This document shows, piece by piece, positions 46,014-56,984 of a stretch of 64,000 nt of DNA. Within the stretch, counting starts at the first letter, position 1. Each line of letters opens with the position of its first letter. Source of the stretch: Hydractinia symbiolongicarpus (Eukaryota > Cnidaria > Hydrozoa > Anthoathecata > Hydractiniidae); contig NC_079882.1 in assembly GCF_029227915.1 (NCBI RefSeq), positions 18,490,501 to 18,554,500 of the forward strand, read 5' to 3'. The notes under the pieces were generated by a model. That model had not been told where the DNA came from. It did no database searches and saw only the letters and a list, made by a program, of their open reading frames with translations. The position numbers and the translations under genes are program-made.

Positions 46014-47312
46014 ATGTATACCAACAGTTCTAACACAATTGACCATCACAACGAAGCCACTCTTATAACTTTAGTTGTCCTGGTTGGTGTGTCGTGTAGC
46101 GCTATCAACATATTTATGATTGCAATTATATTAGTAAGCAAAAAACTTCGTCGACCGGCAAATTATGCTGTCGTGAGTTTCCTGTTTGGTGCAGCCTTGC
46201 AAGCCTTAACGACAAGCCCTACTTATATATTCAAAAAAATGGAACACACTCCGGAGCATCGTCCAAGTTGGATTTGTGATTTGTTTCGATTGCCGTACTT
46301 TTTGTGTGGACACTCTATGAAAGTCAGCCTACTGATTATGAGTTTCGACAGATTATTTGCAATTAAGTATCCGTATAAATATAAACGATTCTTTACAAAA
46401 ACCTTCATGTCTGCTGTTTTAGTATCTGCTTGGATTGTAATTACAGCGATCGATCTGCTCCCATTCGTTCCATTTGACAAAGAGCCGGATAAAGAGGGGT
46501 GTAGGTACATTCCTACACAAAGATGGGGCATATGTGTTATTTTATTTTTCAATATTGTCCCATTTTGTTTTATCGCTGTCAATTATTACTTGCTGTGGAG
46601 AATGGCCGCATCAATCGCGCTCAAAGATTTACGTCAGCATGAAAGTCTTCAGGAACGAAAAGAGGGTAATGTTCCATCTTTCAGAATTATATTAGACGAC
46701 GCCTTTAGTGATTCAGTAGGTTCGATATCACCGTCAAATGCTGATTATAAAAGACAAAAAAGCTACAAGAATTCCGTACGAAAAAATAATATCTTGGTTA
46801 AGAATTTTGAAGATTTTTACAAAGCAACGCAACCGCCTTCCCCAAAATGCGAAAACTGTTACGAATTTAAGAAAAAGCGTCAAAGATTTCGTTTCGCGTT
46901 CGAGATGAAAGCAACCAAAACATCGTTATTTCTTCTCACGGTGTACATCATGTGCTGGGGACCACTTGGCGTATTTTACATGATGGATCATATGTGTTCA
47001 AACTGTCTGTCTAGTACTTCACAGAAGGACCTAGAAACTGCAAGATTGGTTGTTAAGCTGTTATGCTTTTGTTCAAGTCTTTTTGCACCGTTAGTTTATT
47101 GTTGGCAAACTAGAGAATTTCGTTCCGAACTATGTAGACTATGGTGCAGAGCGCAATACCGAAAGAAAAGGTTTGAAACATATAGCAGGTCGTCCCAATT
47201 GGGAACTTATATTAGACCAGGAAGTAGTAGTAAAGATCTGCTCTCCAATTCATTTCGAACGTCTCAGATAAGGCGTGGGCAGGGCAAGAGTGCGAAAGAT
47301 ATCTCGTCCTAA
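46014..47312 (+). CDS. Class A (rhodopsin-like) G-protein-coupled receptor, orphan, single coding exon
   Basis: A seven-helix receptor at the plasma membrane; ligand not identifiable. I start at ATG 46014 (MYTNSSN, an N-glycosylation site) because CCCACAG at 45973-45979 looks like an acceptor; an upstream in-frame ATG is at 45942. The protein is 432 aa. TM1 is about 17-41, TM2 50-68, TM3 90-116 ending FDRLFAIKYP (DRL instead of DRY), TM4 132-152 and TM5 171-195. Cys88 and Cys163 can form the conserved disulfide. A long third loop of about 110 residues contains serine-rich segments. TM6 has CWGP (normally CWxP) and TM7 ends APLVYCW (normally NPxxY). The tail has Cys residues suited to palmitoylation, then a Ser/Arg-rich end. 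No retinal Lys in TM7, so it is not an opsin. Confidence 0.85.
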   Translation: MYTNSSNTIDHHNEATLITLVVLVGVSCSAINIFMIAIILVSKKLRRPANYAVVSFLFGAALQALTTSPTYIFKKMEHTPEHRPSWICDLFRLPYFLCGHSMKVSLLIMSFDRLFAIKYPYKYKRFFTKTFMSAVLVSAWIVITAIDLLPFVPFDKEPDKEGCRYIPTQRWGICVILFFNIVPFCFIAVNYYLLWRMAASIALKDLRQHESLQERKEGNVPSFRIILDDAFSDSVGSISPSNADYKRQKSYKNSVRKNNILVKNFEDFYKATQPPSPKCENCYEFKKKRQRFRFAFEMKATKTSLFLLTVYIMCWGPLGVFYMMDHMCSNCLSSTSQKDLETARLVVKLLCFCSSLFAPLVYCWQTREFRSELCRLWCRAQYRKKRFETYSRSSQLGTYIRPGSSSKDLLSNSFRTSQIRRGQGKSAKDISS

Positions 47313-49772
47313 TAATTTTTTCATGTTAACATTGTACTTTTATTTTTACTTATTTTTTACATATTACGTACAAATATAAAATTACATGAATATCTATTTG
47401 CAAATCTGAAAAAAAGCTGAATGCTAGTTTACGTGGAGTTATTGATTTAATGACTATCAATCAGTAATCCAATTGTTGAGAACGAGTTTCAAACATTTAA
47501 AGAAAGTAAAATTTAGTTCTCATATTCTGGAGAATATTTTAATTACTTTAAACCACGTGTGGTTTAAATACAGTAAATATAAAGACTCGTACTATTTTTA
47601 ATGTTTCCACTTGATGCTGCTACTATCACGAAATACAAATTTTCCTCACCTCCTTCTTTCAAGACGTTGAGATACTTTACGAGAATTAACTGCGACATAA
47701 GGCGTCTCACCCCCATCTTTCTACATCTGTTACTAAATATGAAAGAACAGCTAAAGGTCCTAACATTACCAAATTAAACATAGACACCTAGAAAACTAGT
47801 ACATTTCAGAAACGTCGTAACTATTGTTGTTGTTATTGTTGTTGCCGTTACTGCTGTCGTTGCCGTCGTTGTCTCTGTCCTCGTCGTTGTTGCTGTTGTC
47901 TTCATTGTTGCTTTCGTAGTCGTTTCTACTGTTGTTGTTATTGTTGTCGTCCTCGTTGCTACTGTCTCGTCGTTTTCGTTACTGCTGTTGTCGTCGCCGC
48001 CGTTGTCTCTGTCATTGTCGTTGTTGCTGTCGTCGTCGTTTCTACTGTTGTTGTTGTTATTGTTGTCGTCTTCGTTGCTACTGTCGTCGTCGTTGTCGTC
48101 ACTGCTGTCCTTATCGCCTTGTTTTTCCTATTGTCGTTGCAAGAGTCTCTGACGATGTCTCTGTGATGACCCCAAAAAATAAAAGCGTGTTGTAGAAAAT
48201 GAGTCATGGCCATGTCACTGTTCCCATGGTAACATAATTTCTTTCTTCGTTCAATTTTAAACGACCATAATGCATATTACTTCTTGCCTTAATAGCATAA
48301 TAAAAGCAATAGTCTTATCGACTGCGCTTAATTGAACACCATTATGTGGCTTCTTTATTTAAAATACTTCTATTTCTTACACCTCTATATATTTAGGTCA
48401 TAAAATGTTTCCATTATTAACTTTAATAGACATGTTTGAACTCAAAGGGGCTACCCTTATCGGCTATAAAACCCAGTTAAAGTAACCAAATTTTGACCTA
48501 AGAACTAATACTTTGCACTGACCAAAACTTTTTCACTGACTTTTTTACCGACTTTATTTTTTGCCGCCTAAGTTTTTTATCGATTTTTGCTTATTCTATG
48601 TTTTTACCGACCTCTTTTTAAGTCGACTTTTCCGATAAAGTAAAAATATGACGTTGTAAATTTTTACCTTTTTTCTTTCTTTTTTGCTTAGAAAGGCTGT
48701 GGTAATGTTTATTAACTTCCGTGATTGACGCTCTCTATATAAATAGAACTGTTGGTTCAGATGTACAACAAATAGAAGCTTTAGCACTTGGATTCCCTTC
48801 AAACAATAATTGCTAGCAGCATAGGAACTGACAGGGTTAGACTAGAAACATATAACAAATCAATAAAAGAAGGAAAAGATATAAGCTGCATTGAGTACAA
48901 ACAGGCTGTATGAAAAATACGTGATTTTTTTCTTTGCCCCAATCTGTCCGAGTTTAAAAATATATATATATATATATATACTAAAAGTTAGATATCTTAT
49001 TAAATCAATCAATTTTGGATTTATTTGCAAGAAATTAAGAAGACAAATTAAATTGTATGTATTACAAAAATATATCATCAAGCAAAAGAGTTAGGAGAAG
49101 TTAGTGCGAACATAGGTCTATGCGATCATCCTAACGAGATCTCCTCGGGCAAGCATTCCTATGCGCCACAAATACCATGCGACTAAGTCAGTTACAAGAT
49201 AGATTGCTCTTATCATTATTATTAAGAGTGAAAGGTGAAGAGTGAAGTACAAATGTTGCACTAAATTGTTCGCCAATATTGACCAAAAGTTGTCCTTTTC
49301 CAAACCCTTTTTTCTGTTCCCTTAATTGGTGCAATATAATACATCCCGCAGAGGTTATCTAACACAGGTTCATTTTGATTGAAAGATTGATACCAGAAAC
49401 TTGACTTGAAATCCTGCATCGGTGTAAACAAAAATCGCTATGTGGAGAGCATTATTTCTTGGCTGAAAATTTCATCTTTATTATGATGTGTTTTTTTTTC
49501 ATCATCAACTTGTGCTTAATTAAACATAAAAATATACAGTGCATTTTAATTATGTCTTCTTTGTAGCCCTAGTAATGGTTTTAATCTATTTAATTAAGAT
49601 CCTTTCTTGACAATTACGTGGCGATGGCTCATTACAGGGTTAAAGTAAAGTGTATGTTTAATTCTTATCATATTTTCTCTGTTGGTCTCACACAAGTAAC
49701 ATGTGATGTAATAGAATAGAGCTGCATAAGCATCGTTATCCTAAAAACGTTGTTTAAGAGTGTGAGGAAAAT
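47313..49772. other. Intergenic; triplet-repeat block, otherwise no gene seen
   Basis: Apart from the triplet array at 47.82-48.12 kb and a short (TA)n at 48.96-48.98 kb, this is AT-rich and non-coding by eye. Confidence 0.45.
47821..48120. repeat. Imperfect trinucleotide array (GTT/GTC/CTG types)
   Basis: About 300 bp of triplets in one phase: mainly TTG, TCG and CTG with TGT-TGT runs, including two near-identical segments of about 80 bp each (47.92-48.0 and 48.03-48.1 kb; TTTCTACTGTTGTTGTTATT in both). Open frames on both strands are repeat products. Confidence 0.9.
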
Positions 49773-51616
49773 ATGGGAGATGCGAAACACTTTATTGTTT
49801 GCACTTTAAAGCTAAGTGCAAACCCGTTTATTGACAAGCATGATGTAACGACTAAATTGTCCTCCTCAAGAGACTGCAATGGGAGGAAAAGGAAGGAAAT
49901 TCGAAGAAAGGACATGCAAACGTTAAAAAACAAATGTGCTGGATGTAACAAGAGAATAAGGAGCCGTTATTTGATAATCGCGCTTGAGAAAACATGGCAC
50001 GAAAAATGCTTAAAGTGTGATTGCTGCAAAGAGATATTGTACAGCTTTGAAAATCCTTGTCTTTACCACAAGGGTGATCAGAAGTTATGTCGCTTGGATT
50101 ATTTAAGGTACATTTTTTGTTAGTAATTCTGTTTAGTTTAGTTTTGTTTGTTTAGTTTGGTTCATAGTCTCATTGTGACTGTGTTTGCGCATAATAAAAT
50201 CAGATTTCAGCTGCCTCAACGTATGCCAAACTTCACTTTTTCTTGAATTCGCAAGGAATATAAAATTATATCAAGTGGGGAGTGTTGTAGAAAGGGGTAG
50301 AATTTGCTCCTTTAATAATCCTCTCGCAGGGGTTGTTTTGAAGTTAGAATTAAGGCAAACCAACATGTAAATAAGTCAATTAACCCATTAAAAAACATTG
50401 GCCAATTTGCATATTTAGATCTCGTCATTTTTTAGGAACTCGTTTTTAGTTTTCTCTAAATCTACGAAAGCCATGACACAATTTAAAATGAAAAATGTCA
50501 GAGCAGATTGAATACTTGGTTTAAAATCATTAAATCAACATGGCAGCCGTGTTGTTATTCAAGTAAACAAGCAGACCTGCACACTATTAAGAAAGTATTA
50601 ACGAATAAATCGTTAGTAGATACAAACGCTAAGAAAAAAATAAATAAACAAAAATACAGGAATACTAATAAAGAAGTAAAAATAAAAATAAAAAGTAAGA
50701 ATTACTGGTTTAATCATGGTTCGAGTTTAAGGATGGACCCAGCTTATTCCGTCATGTAGTATGAATCAAAATAAATAACATTGCCTCTCCTACGCATAGC
50801 ATTTGCTAGAAGAATGGGCTGTAGCAATTTGTAGAATTTGCTACGTGTGTGTCCAGTGTAGAATTTCCAGTTTACAAAATCTAAAGTGTAAACTTTTACA
50901 AACCAAAGCAAGGAAGACGATGCGTTTATATTATTGTGCTAAAATTAAACATAAGTTTGTTGCGTGTGTTTGCCCTACTCTTTGTACTCTTTCCTTATCC
51001 TTTCCTGAAATTTGAAGGGAAAACCTCCTTTATTATATATTCTGAAATCGCAAGAAATTAATTTTTTGTACTAAATATGTTTCTTTTGTTGACTAATAAA
51101 TTTTAAAAGTATTTTTGAAGTATATGTGTATTGTATATGAGGAATAAACATTCTTGACTCAGATTTTTTGGTTGAGGATGGTTATATAAGAATAAGTGAG
51201 TTTTTGTTTAATTTAAAGTCTCCTTGTATTTGATTGCATAAACATATAGGAGATTTGTAAACACATGTACGTTCTCACTAATTGTATTCCAACCTGCTAC
51301 ATCATTTCGGTTTAGATCACAAGAATTTTGCGGAGTTTGCCAAGTATGTGGGAATGGCATTACTCCAGCAGAAGAAACCCTGTACGAAAAAAATTCATAT
51401 CACCAAGATTGTTTTCGTTGCATAATATGCCACCTAAAATTCAAGCAGGCTGACTTTATTGGAATGCGCCGTACTGATGAACTGTATTGCTGGCTCCATT
51501 ATGAAAAGAAAATACCAGAAAGTTGTATGCGCAAAACAGAGGGTTGTACGCACAAAGATGTTGGATCAACAAACACAAACTTTTTATCTTTTTTGTCGTT
51601 TTTGCAAAACGAGTAA
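49773..51616 (+). CDS. LMO-like: LIM-only (LMO) type protein, two LIM domains, 2 exons
   Basis: LMO proteins are nuclear adaptors that bind LDB and transcription factors. Exons 49773-50107 and 51316-51616 join in frame (TTAAG|GTACAT ... TTTAG|A) to 211 aa. LIM1 begins at Cys55 (CAGCNKRIRSRYLIIALEK, then WHEKCLKCDCC); the RYLxxALEKxWHExCLKCxCC pattern is characteristic of LMO1/2/3. LIM2 runs from Cys120 (CQVCGNGITPAEETL, HQDCFRCIICHLKF, ending YCWLHY), with spacing C-x2-C-x17-H-x2-C-x2-C-x2-C. There is no homeobox downstream. Unlike vertebrate LMOs (about 150-165 aa), it has an N-terminal basic extension of about 50 residues. The C-terminus after LIM2 is a short Phe/Ser-rich tail; a further exon cannot be excluded. 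Confidence 0.85.
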
Positions 51617-52006
51617 AATACATTCCACATTTTCATGATCACACACAAAATACATATTTCTGGCATCTAGAGCAGTCAGATACGTTATTACTATACTTGT
51701 TAATGTTAAAAATAGAGAGTTGAATAAATATTCTGTAAATAAGTAAAACAAATTATGCTAAAGATGATGCCGCCACTGGGATTTATAGAACTTGTTTACC
51801 TACGTATGACCAAGACGAGACAAGTGGTAAGTTTCTAAAGGACACGTGGAAGGCAATAAAAATAAATACATGTGAATATGCGAACAAGTTTCTTTAGTTT
51901 TTAGACTGAATAGAACCCATCGTAAACAAGAAAATTATTAGTCAAAGGCGCTTAGTAAACGAAGATCCCAAAACCTTTTGAATAAACTCATTTGATCCAG
52001 TCGATT

Positions 52007-52838
52007 TTAACACATCTCGATTCCCTTTTTTTGTAATATGTAGTGCTTATGTGGTGCATTATTTATCCTTCCACACTGTCTACAATCAGCTTTTAAAAAA
52101 CAATATGCTGATGATGAATCAATGCTGTGGTAACTAACATCTGCAAGCGACTCCCTATTAAAATAACTGTAAGCTTTTGAGTTCTTGTAGTCGTTCAAAT
52201 CCGCACTGCTAAGCTCGTCGGGATTGAAAGCTAAATAGTTGAAAATATCAGGGTATGTTAGGCTTGAACCAATCACGGGCCAGTATTCAGGTTAAGCAGC
52301 CATTATGAAATGGTGTACAAATGCCGTAATCATAATGTTTTTGTGGCGAAACCTTCATAAATACAATACTGGATTTTTCAAGGAATTCTTTTTTTTTTAG
52401 TCAAATCTTTAATATGTTTTAGATACTGCTTAATTTTTGCTATTTTGCGACATTTTAACGCCATTTTGCTTGTAAATTCTGTTTAATTAAGGTTGTTACT
52501 GCGAAGGTTTGACCGTGAAAAGTCCACTTTGTACCCCATCGGAGAGCAACGAAGGAGAACATTCCGACCGCAAGAATGCTAGGCCACTGAGTAATACCAT
52601 CAGTTTCACAAATCCAACCAGAAGTTAAATAAATGGGATCAGGCAGTAGTACCTCACCATGTAGGAGTTTGGCTTGATATTCTTGACCTTCTACCTCCTG
52701 TGCTGTTTTAACAAGTGGAAAATTGGTCTCAGCAGCAACAAACACTCTAGCTACCAGTTCAGTCTTTCTACCTGAAACCTTTAAACCACGAAGCCTGAGG
52801 AACATCTTTAACTCATCCGCACTCATTTTATTGACCAT
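52007..52838 (-). pseudogene. Remnant of a SAP-domain multicopy (transposon-associated) gene
   Basis: The first piece, 52838-52455, starts MVNKMSADELKMFLRLRG and continues KVSGRKTELVARVF: a SAP (DNA-binding) domain, then LLPDPIYLTSGW and a stop. The second piece, 52276-52007, has YPDIFNYLAFNPDELSSADL and NSKAYSYF. I recall cnidarian multicopy proteins in which these pieces are continuous (ITQWPSI... YPDIFNYL), often followed by a YqaJ-type nuclease region. Here they are separated by about 180 bases of unrelated sequence and the C-terminal part is missing, so it is a broken copy. Confidence 0.65.
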
Positions 52839-53209
52839 TAAAATAAAAGCTGCAACCAAAAAAAACAACCACTCTTCGAAGCTTGAGCTTCAAAACTACC
52901 GAAGGCGCCGGAAATTTGTGTACACTAACTTTCCCCCAGACCATTTTTTCCGCACGGTCCCGGGAGATGTCAGATTGGTGTATACGATAAATATGCGATT
53001 GGTCTTTTTAAGAAACAAGATGAGTTGTTGGTTGGACATTTCCAATTGAACTGTCCCAGCTAATTTACGACTTTTTGTACGAATCGAATGAAAACTTCGT
53101 AGAAGCATAAGTCAGTGGAAAAAGAAAAAAATTGGACTTGTTGTTCCGGCCAAGAATGTAGCATTTACAAAAACTCAAAGAATGGCAAATATTCTTCTGT
53201 CTGAACTAA

Positions 53210-53445
53210 AAAATAAAAAAATAAATACAATCTCCTTACTATCGAAAGCATTACGGCACGCGTATGTAAATTTCCGTATTTTGTTAAAAATGAAAAAATA
53301 AATACAATCTCCTTACTATCGAAAGCATTACGGCACGCGTATGTAAATTTCCGTATTTTGTTAAAAATAAAAAAATAAATACAATCTCCTTACTATCGAA
53401 AGCATTACGGCACGCGTATGTAAATTTCCGTATTTTGGAAAAGAA
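53210..53445. repeat. 77-bp tandem repeat, three copies
   Basis: Three near-identical copies follow at exactly 77 bp (TACAATCTCC starts at 53226, 53303 and 53380), each with ATCGAAAGCATTACGGCACG and TTTCCGTATTTTG. The very low divergence implies recent duplication. It ends about 10 bp before the adjacent MITE. Confidence 0.95.
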
Positions 53446-53455
53446 AACAAATCTA

Positions 53456-53701
53456 CCGTAATTCCTGTAATAAACACCCTTTCTTTTCAATGCCTCCCTG
53501 TAATAAACGTTCCTCTATTAAAAATTAGATTTAGGCATCTGAGTGACCGTTTTACACATCATACATTGCAAAATTCCAAATTAGCGCCCCTTTCCAGATA
53601 TTAAGGAGGCGCTAATTTAAGCCAGGGCGCTAATTAAATTTTTCAGCTGTTAAGGAGGGGGGTGCTAATTCGAAGGGGGGCTCTAATTCAGATAATTACG
53701 G
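53456..53701. mobile_element. 246-bp MITE with TA target site, CCGTAATT ends
   Basis: The left end CCGTAATTCCTGTAAT and right end (reverse complement CCGTAATTATCTGAAT) share most bases and are flanked by TA on both sides (53454-53455, 53702-53703). The interior has GGCGCTAATT-type words near the right end. Same style as the 14.97 kb element. Confidence 0.65.
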
Positions 53702-53703
53702 TA

Positions 53704-55352
53704 CATTTTAATGAAGATTTTTAAGAAAGCACTGTGTAAAAGCTTTTTAAACTTCTGCATGGATAAAATTTGATCAGCAATTCTTGTAATAAATATTGGT
53801 TTAAAAGGTCACCTTAAAAACTCCGTAAATTCTGACTAGCCATAAGCATAGTTGTAAGAAAAAAGAAACTCGTATAAAATACGTATACACGTTTCCCGAA
53901 TTACATGTTTTTTAAAATTTTGGAATTTTGATGTTTTGACCTTAACATCATTTTCAGCATCAGTAAATTGGTGTGTGTATAAATTTAAAAAATAAACTTA
54001 ATCCGACATGGAAAAGTGCTGTTTTGGTGGCATCATTGTTACGGTCAAAGCCTTCTTAATTTTCGACTTGTACTAATAAGCCTCATATTCGAGCAAAGGT
54101 TAATTAGTACAAAATTAAAAAAAACTGTTGTAGCAGGTTGTTTGAAAATTTCACGATTTATCAATTTTTTTGTGAGGATTTCGAAAATTACATTCATTTT
54201 CTTTAAAAAAGTTGAGAAAGACCTGCGGCACATGAAAGAAAATAAATTTCCTAAAACCGTTGATATAAAAAATTGCACTTTACTTCATTTCTGTTTGAAA
54301 ATATTCAAAAACTCACATATAGTACAGCAACAACAGTTCTTTCTTCATCTTAAGTAAGCGCCACGCTTCATAAAAACAGCTAAAAGATATAGTCTTCTTC
54401 CATAAGTTTTTATCTGGATAGTATAACAACAACAACAGCTTTTTTTCCATGAGAAAAATGTAGAGAATTTCTAATCCACTGAAATGAGCAATTACAATGA
54501 TTCGAATCCAGTGTGTTGAGAATGGCCCCACGACCGCCGCCGCCGCGACAAAAGGGTAAACCCATGCTCTTTGAGATAAACTCGAAGTTTTAATCTCAAA
54601 GAGCTCTGGGAACAAGAATGGTGTAAACCAACAAATCACAGGTGTGATTTAAAGATTCATAAATATATTGATTTTGTTATAAATTCCTCTTATTATAAAC
54701 CTGGCACGTAAAAGTTGTAATTAATCTTTATGAATTGTTTCTCTAAATTAAATTCTATCCATATATTTAATTCAAATCCACACGTTATTTAAATGTCCCT
54801 GCCGTGAATGTCTGTTCAGTCCAGGGAGTTTATTTTGTTCCTCCTTTGTTTAAAGCCCAATTGGCTAACCTCCCAGAACCTTTGTGGCGCACTTTGTTTA
54901 ACTACCTTATCTGCCTAAACAAATTTGTCCTAAATTCTCATCGGCTTAAAACTTTGGCACCTCCGAGAATTTAAGAGGGTCGAGTCAATAGTTACTGTGA
55001 GCGCTATAATATAATATTATTTTTTTTGTCTAAAGCAAGTAGGGCACTCATCACGTAAAACCCTACCAGGGCTTTTTCCAAGGTGGGACTCGATTAAGTA
55101 TTTAAGGTATGTGAGACTTCTATTCGACAAACCAAGAACGCGTTATATATGCTTTAAATGATACAGTGAAACTTATGTTCATACTGAATCGTCAGGTATA
55201 TTCAACATATTTAAACTATTCACTAAACATTAAAATCTACAAAATAAGGAGTATTCTATCTTAGGCGCACGTAGCTAAATATATAACGAAAATACCTATC
55301 AAGCGGACCAAATTTCGTCGGAATATAATTTTCAACAAAACAAAAAACTTTC
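53704..55352. other. Intergenic, downstream of the EAAT gene; no gene seen
   Basis: AT-rich, non-coding by eye. The right-hand part should hold the EAAT 3' UTR. Confidence 0.4.
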
Positions 55353-56984
55353 TTAATCGTCATGTATATTCAGCGTATGAAAACTGTTTACAAAACTTCG
55401 GTTCCTCATACCAAGTTCAAGCGATTCAACGTGTTCATCAAACTCCTTTAAAACATTTATTTTGCTGAGATCATCTTGACTTAGGTGAGCAATAATGCCG
55501 GCGCCGATACAATCTCCTATAACATTTACTACTGTTCGCACTCGATCAAGAAACCAGTCAACAGATATTATTAAAGTCAGTGATTCAATGGGCAGTCCGA
55601 CTGTTTGCAGAACGACAAGCATAGTTATCAATCCAGCTTGAGGGATTCCAGCAGCTCCAATTGAAGCTAGAATAGCAATCAAACTTATTGCAATGTACTG
55701 TCCAAAATCCAAGTCATAATTTGTTGCTTGCGCAATGTATATAGCTGTCACAGCTTCGTATAAGGCAGTTCCATCCATGTTGATCGTGGCCCCTACTGGT
55801 AATATGAACCTAGTAACTCTCTTATCTATTTTGATGTTTTCTTCCAGACACGATAATGTGACTGGTAAGGTTGCAGAACTGGATCCCGTCCCAAATGCAG
55901 TTAGCAAGGCTTTAAATATTCCTTTGTAAAAGTTTAAAACATTATCTCGCGTAAAGACGAAGTAAATAAGAGGTAGGAAGAGGCACGAATGAATTATTAA
56001 TCCTGTCAAAATTGTTCCTAAGTATAAACCAAGACTTTCAAACGTCCCTGTTACGTCATGCATGGAGGCAAATTGACTTGCAAGTAAGCTCCATATACCA
56101 ATTGGCGAATACCACATCACAGCGCTAACTAATTTCATGATGACGTCATTAAGCGTGCTGAACCAAGCGATAAATTCTTTTCCCTTCGCTCTCATTCCAC
56201 TCAAGACAATTCCAAGTGTAATCGAGATAAAAACGATTCCAAGAATATTTGTACCGGCACGATGCACACGCTTTCCGGCTATTTCTACCATATCAAAATT
56301 CTCCACATATGTTATATTATGAGAGGAGTTGTACCTTGTGGTAACTGAGGTACCACTTTGAAATCTGTATGAGGAATTAATGCCAGTAAGAACACTTTCG
56401 TTTCTTACATTGGCTTTCACGAGAACAGAAGTGGTTTGCATCCTTTGGAAACAGGCTTGAACTAGATTTTCAGGGAACATATTTCTGAATAAGTCCAATA
56501 TCGTGTCCATTGTTCTTGCCTTAATCCGTTTTGTTTTCGAAATTTCAAGTTGTTCGACTTGATTTCCCGGTTGAATCGCCATTACCAGTACAATCCCAAG
56601 TGCAACCGCTAAAGCAGTTGTACTGAGATAGTACAGCAGAGCTCGTCTTCCTAGAATGCCAGAGGATTTCCGATCGAGTTCAGCTAATCCTACGATTAAA
56701 CTCGTTACAATTAGAGGTAGAATTAGCAGCTTCATCATCCTCATAAATATTTCACCAGGAAAGCCGAGAAAGAGTAGAATGTGTGATCTCGCAGGTTCGC
56801 TTGTGTTTTGGATCTGCTCATTAGACAGCAATCCTACCATAACTCCAAAAACAACAGCAAGAATGATTAAAATGACCTGTTTTTCTTTTTTCCATGCTTT
56901 TTGAATCTTCTCTAAGCTTCCTTTTCCCACGTCAACGTATCTCGCAAACATCCCGCTTGATTGCAAGTGTTTTTGCTCGTCCAT
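55353..56984 (-). CDS. SLC1A (EAAT)-like: Excitatory amino acid (glutamate/aspartate) transporter, SLC1 family, single exon
   Basis: A plasma-membrane sodium-coupled glutamate/aspartate transporter. The start is ATG 56984 (MDEQKHLQ); the frame is open further upstream but without ATG. The protein is 543 aa (human EAATs 520-575). A hydrophobic helix at about 35-54 follows a basic cytoplasmic start. A large extracellular loop between TM3 and TM4 carries four N-glycosylation sequons (N195, N203, N219, N223). HP1 has GSSSATLPVTL (367-377); TM7 has NMDGTALYEA (402-411); HP2 has AAGIPQAG (444-451); TM8 has DRVRT with D480 and R483. These match EAAT3 D444/R447: Asp binds the amino group and Arg the side-chain carboxylate, separating acidic-amino-acid carriers from neutral ASCT carriers. 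All signature residues are present. No introns in the CDS, unlike most genes in the window. Confidence 0.96.
   Translation of the reverse strand: MDEQKHLQSSGMFARYVDVGKGSLEKIQKAWKKEKQVILIILAVVFGVMVGLLSNEQIQNTSEPARSHILLFLGFPGEIFMRMMKLLILPLIVTSLIVGLAELDRKSSGILGRRALLYYLSTTALAVALGIVLVMAIQPGNQVEQLEISKTKRIKARTMDTILDLFRNMFPENLVQACFQRMQTTSVLVKANVRNESVLTGINSSYRFQSGTSVTTRYNSSHNITYVENFDMVEIAGKRVHRAGTNILGIVFISITLGIVLSGMRAKGKEFIAWFSTLNDVIMKLVSAVMWYSPIGIWSLLASQFASMHDVTGTFESLGLYLGTILTGLIIHSCLFLPLIYFVFTRDNVLNFYKGIFKALLTAFGTGSSSATLPVTLSCLEENIKIDKRVTRFILPVGATINMDGTALYEAVTAIYIAQATNYDLDFGQYIAISLIAILASIGAAGIPQAGLITMLVVLQTVGLPIESLTLIISVDWFLDRVRTVVNVIGDCIGAGIIAHLSQDDLSKINVLKEFDEHVESLELGMRNRSFVNSFHTLNIHDD

Noticed and set aside
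47932-48213. Cys/Arg-rich and Thr-rich ORFs on opposite strands
   Set aside because: Triplet-repeat translations.
55735-56904. Plus-strand ORFs opposite the EAAT gene
   Set aside because: Antisense shadows of the transporter.
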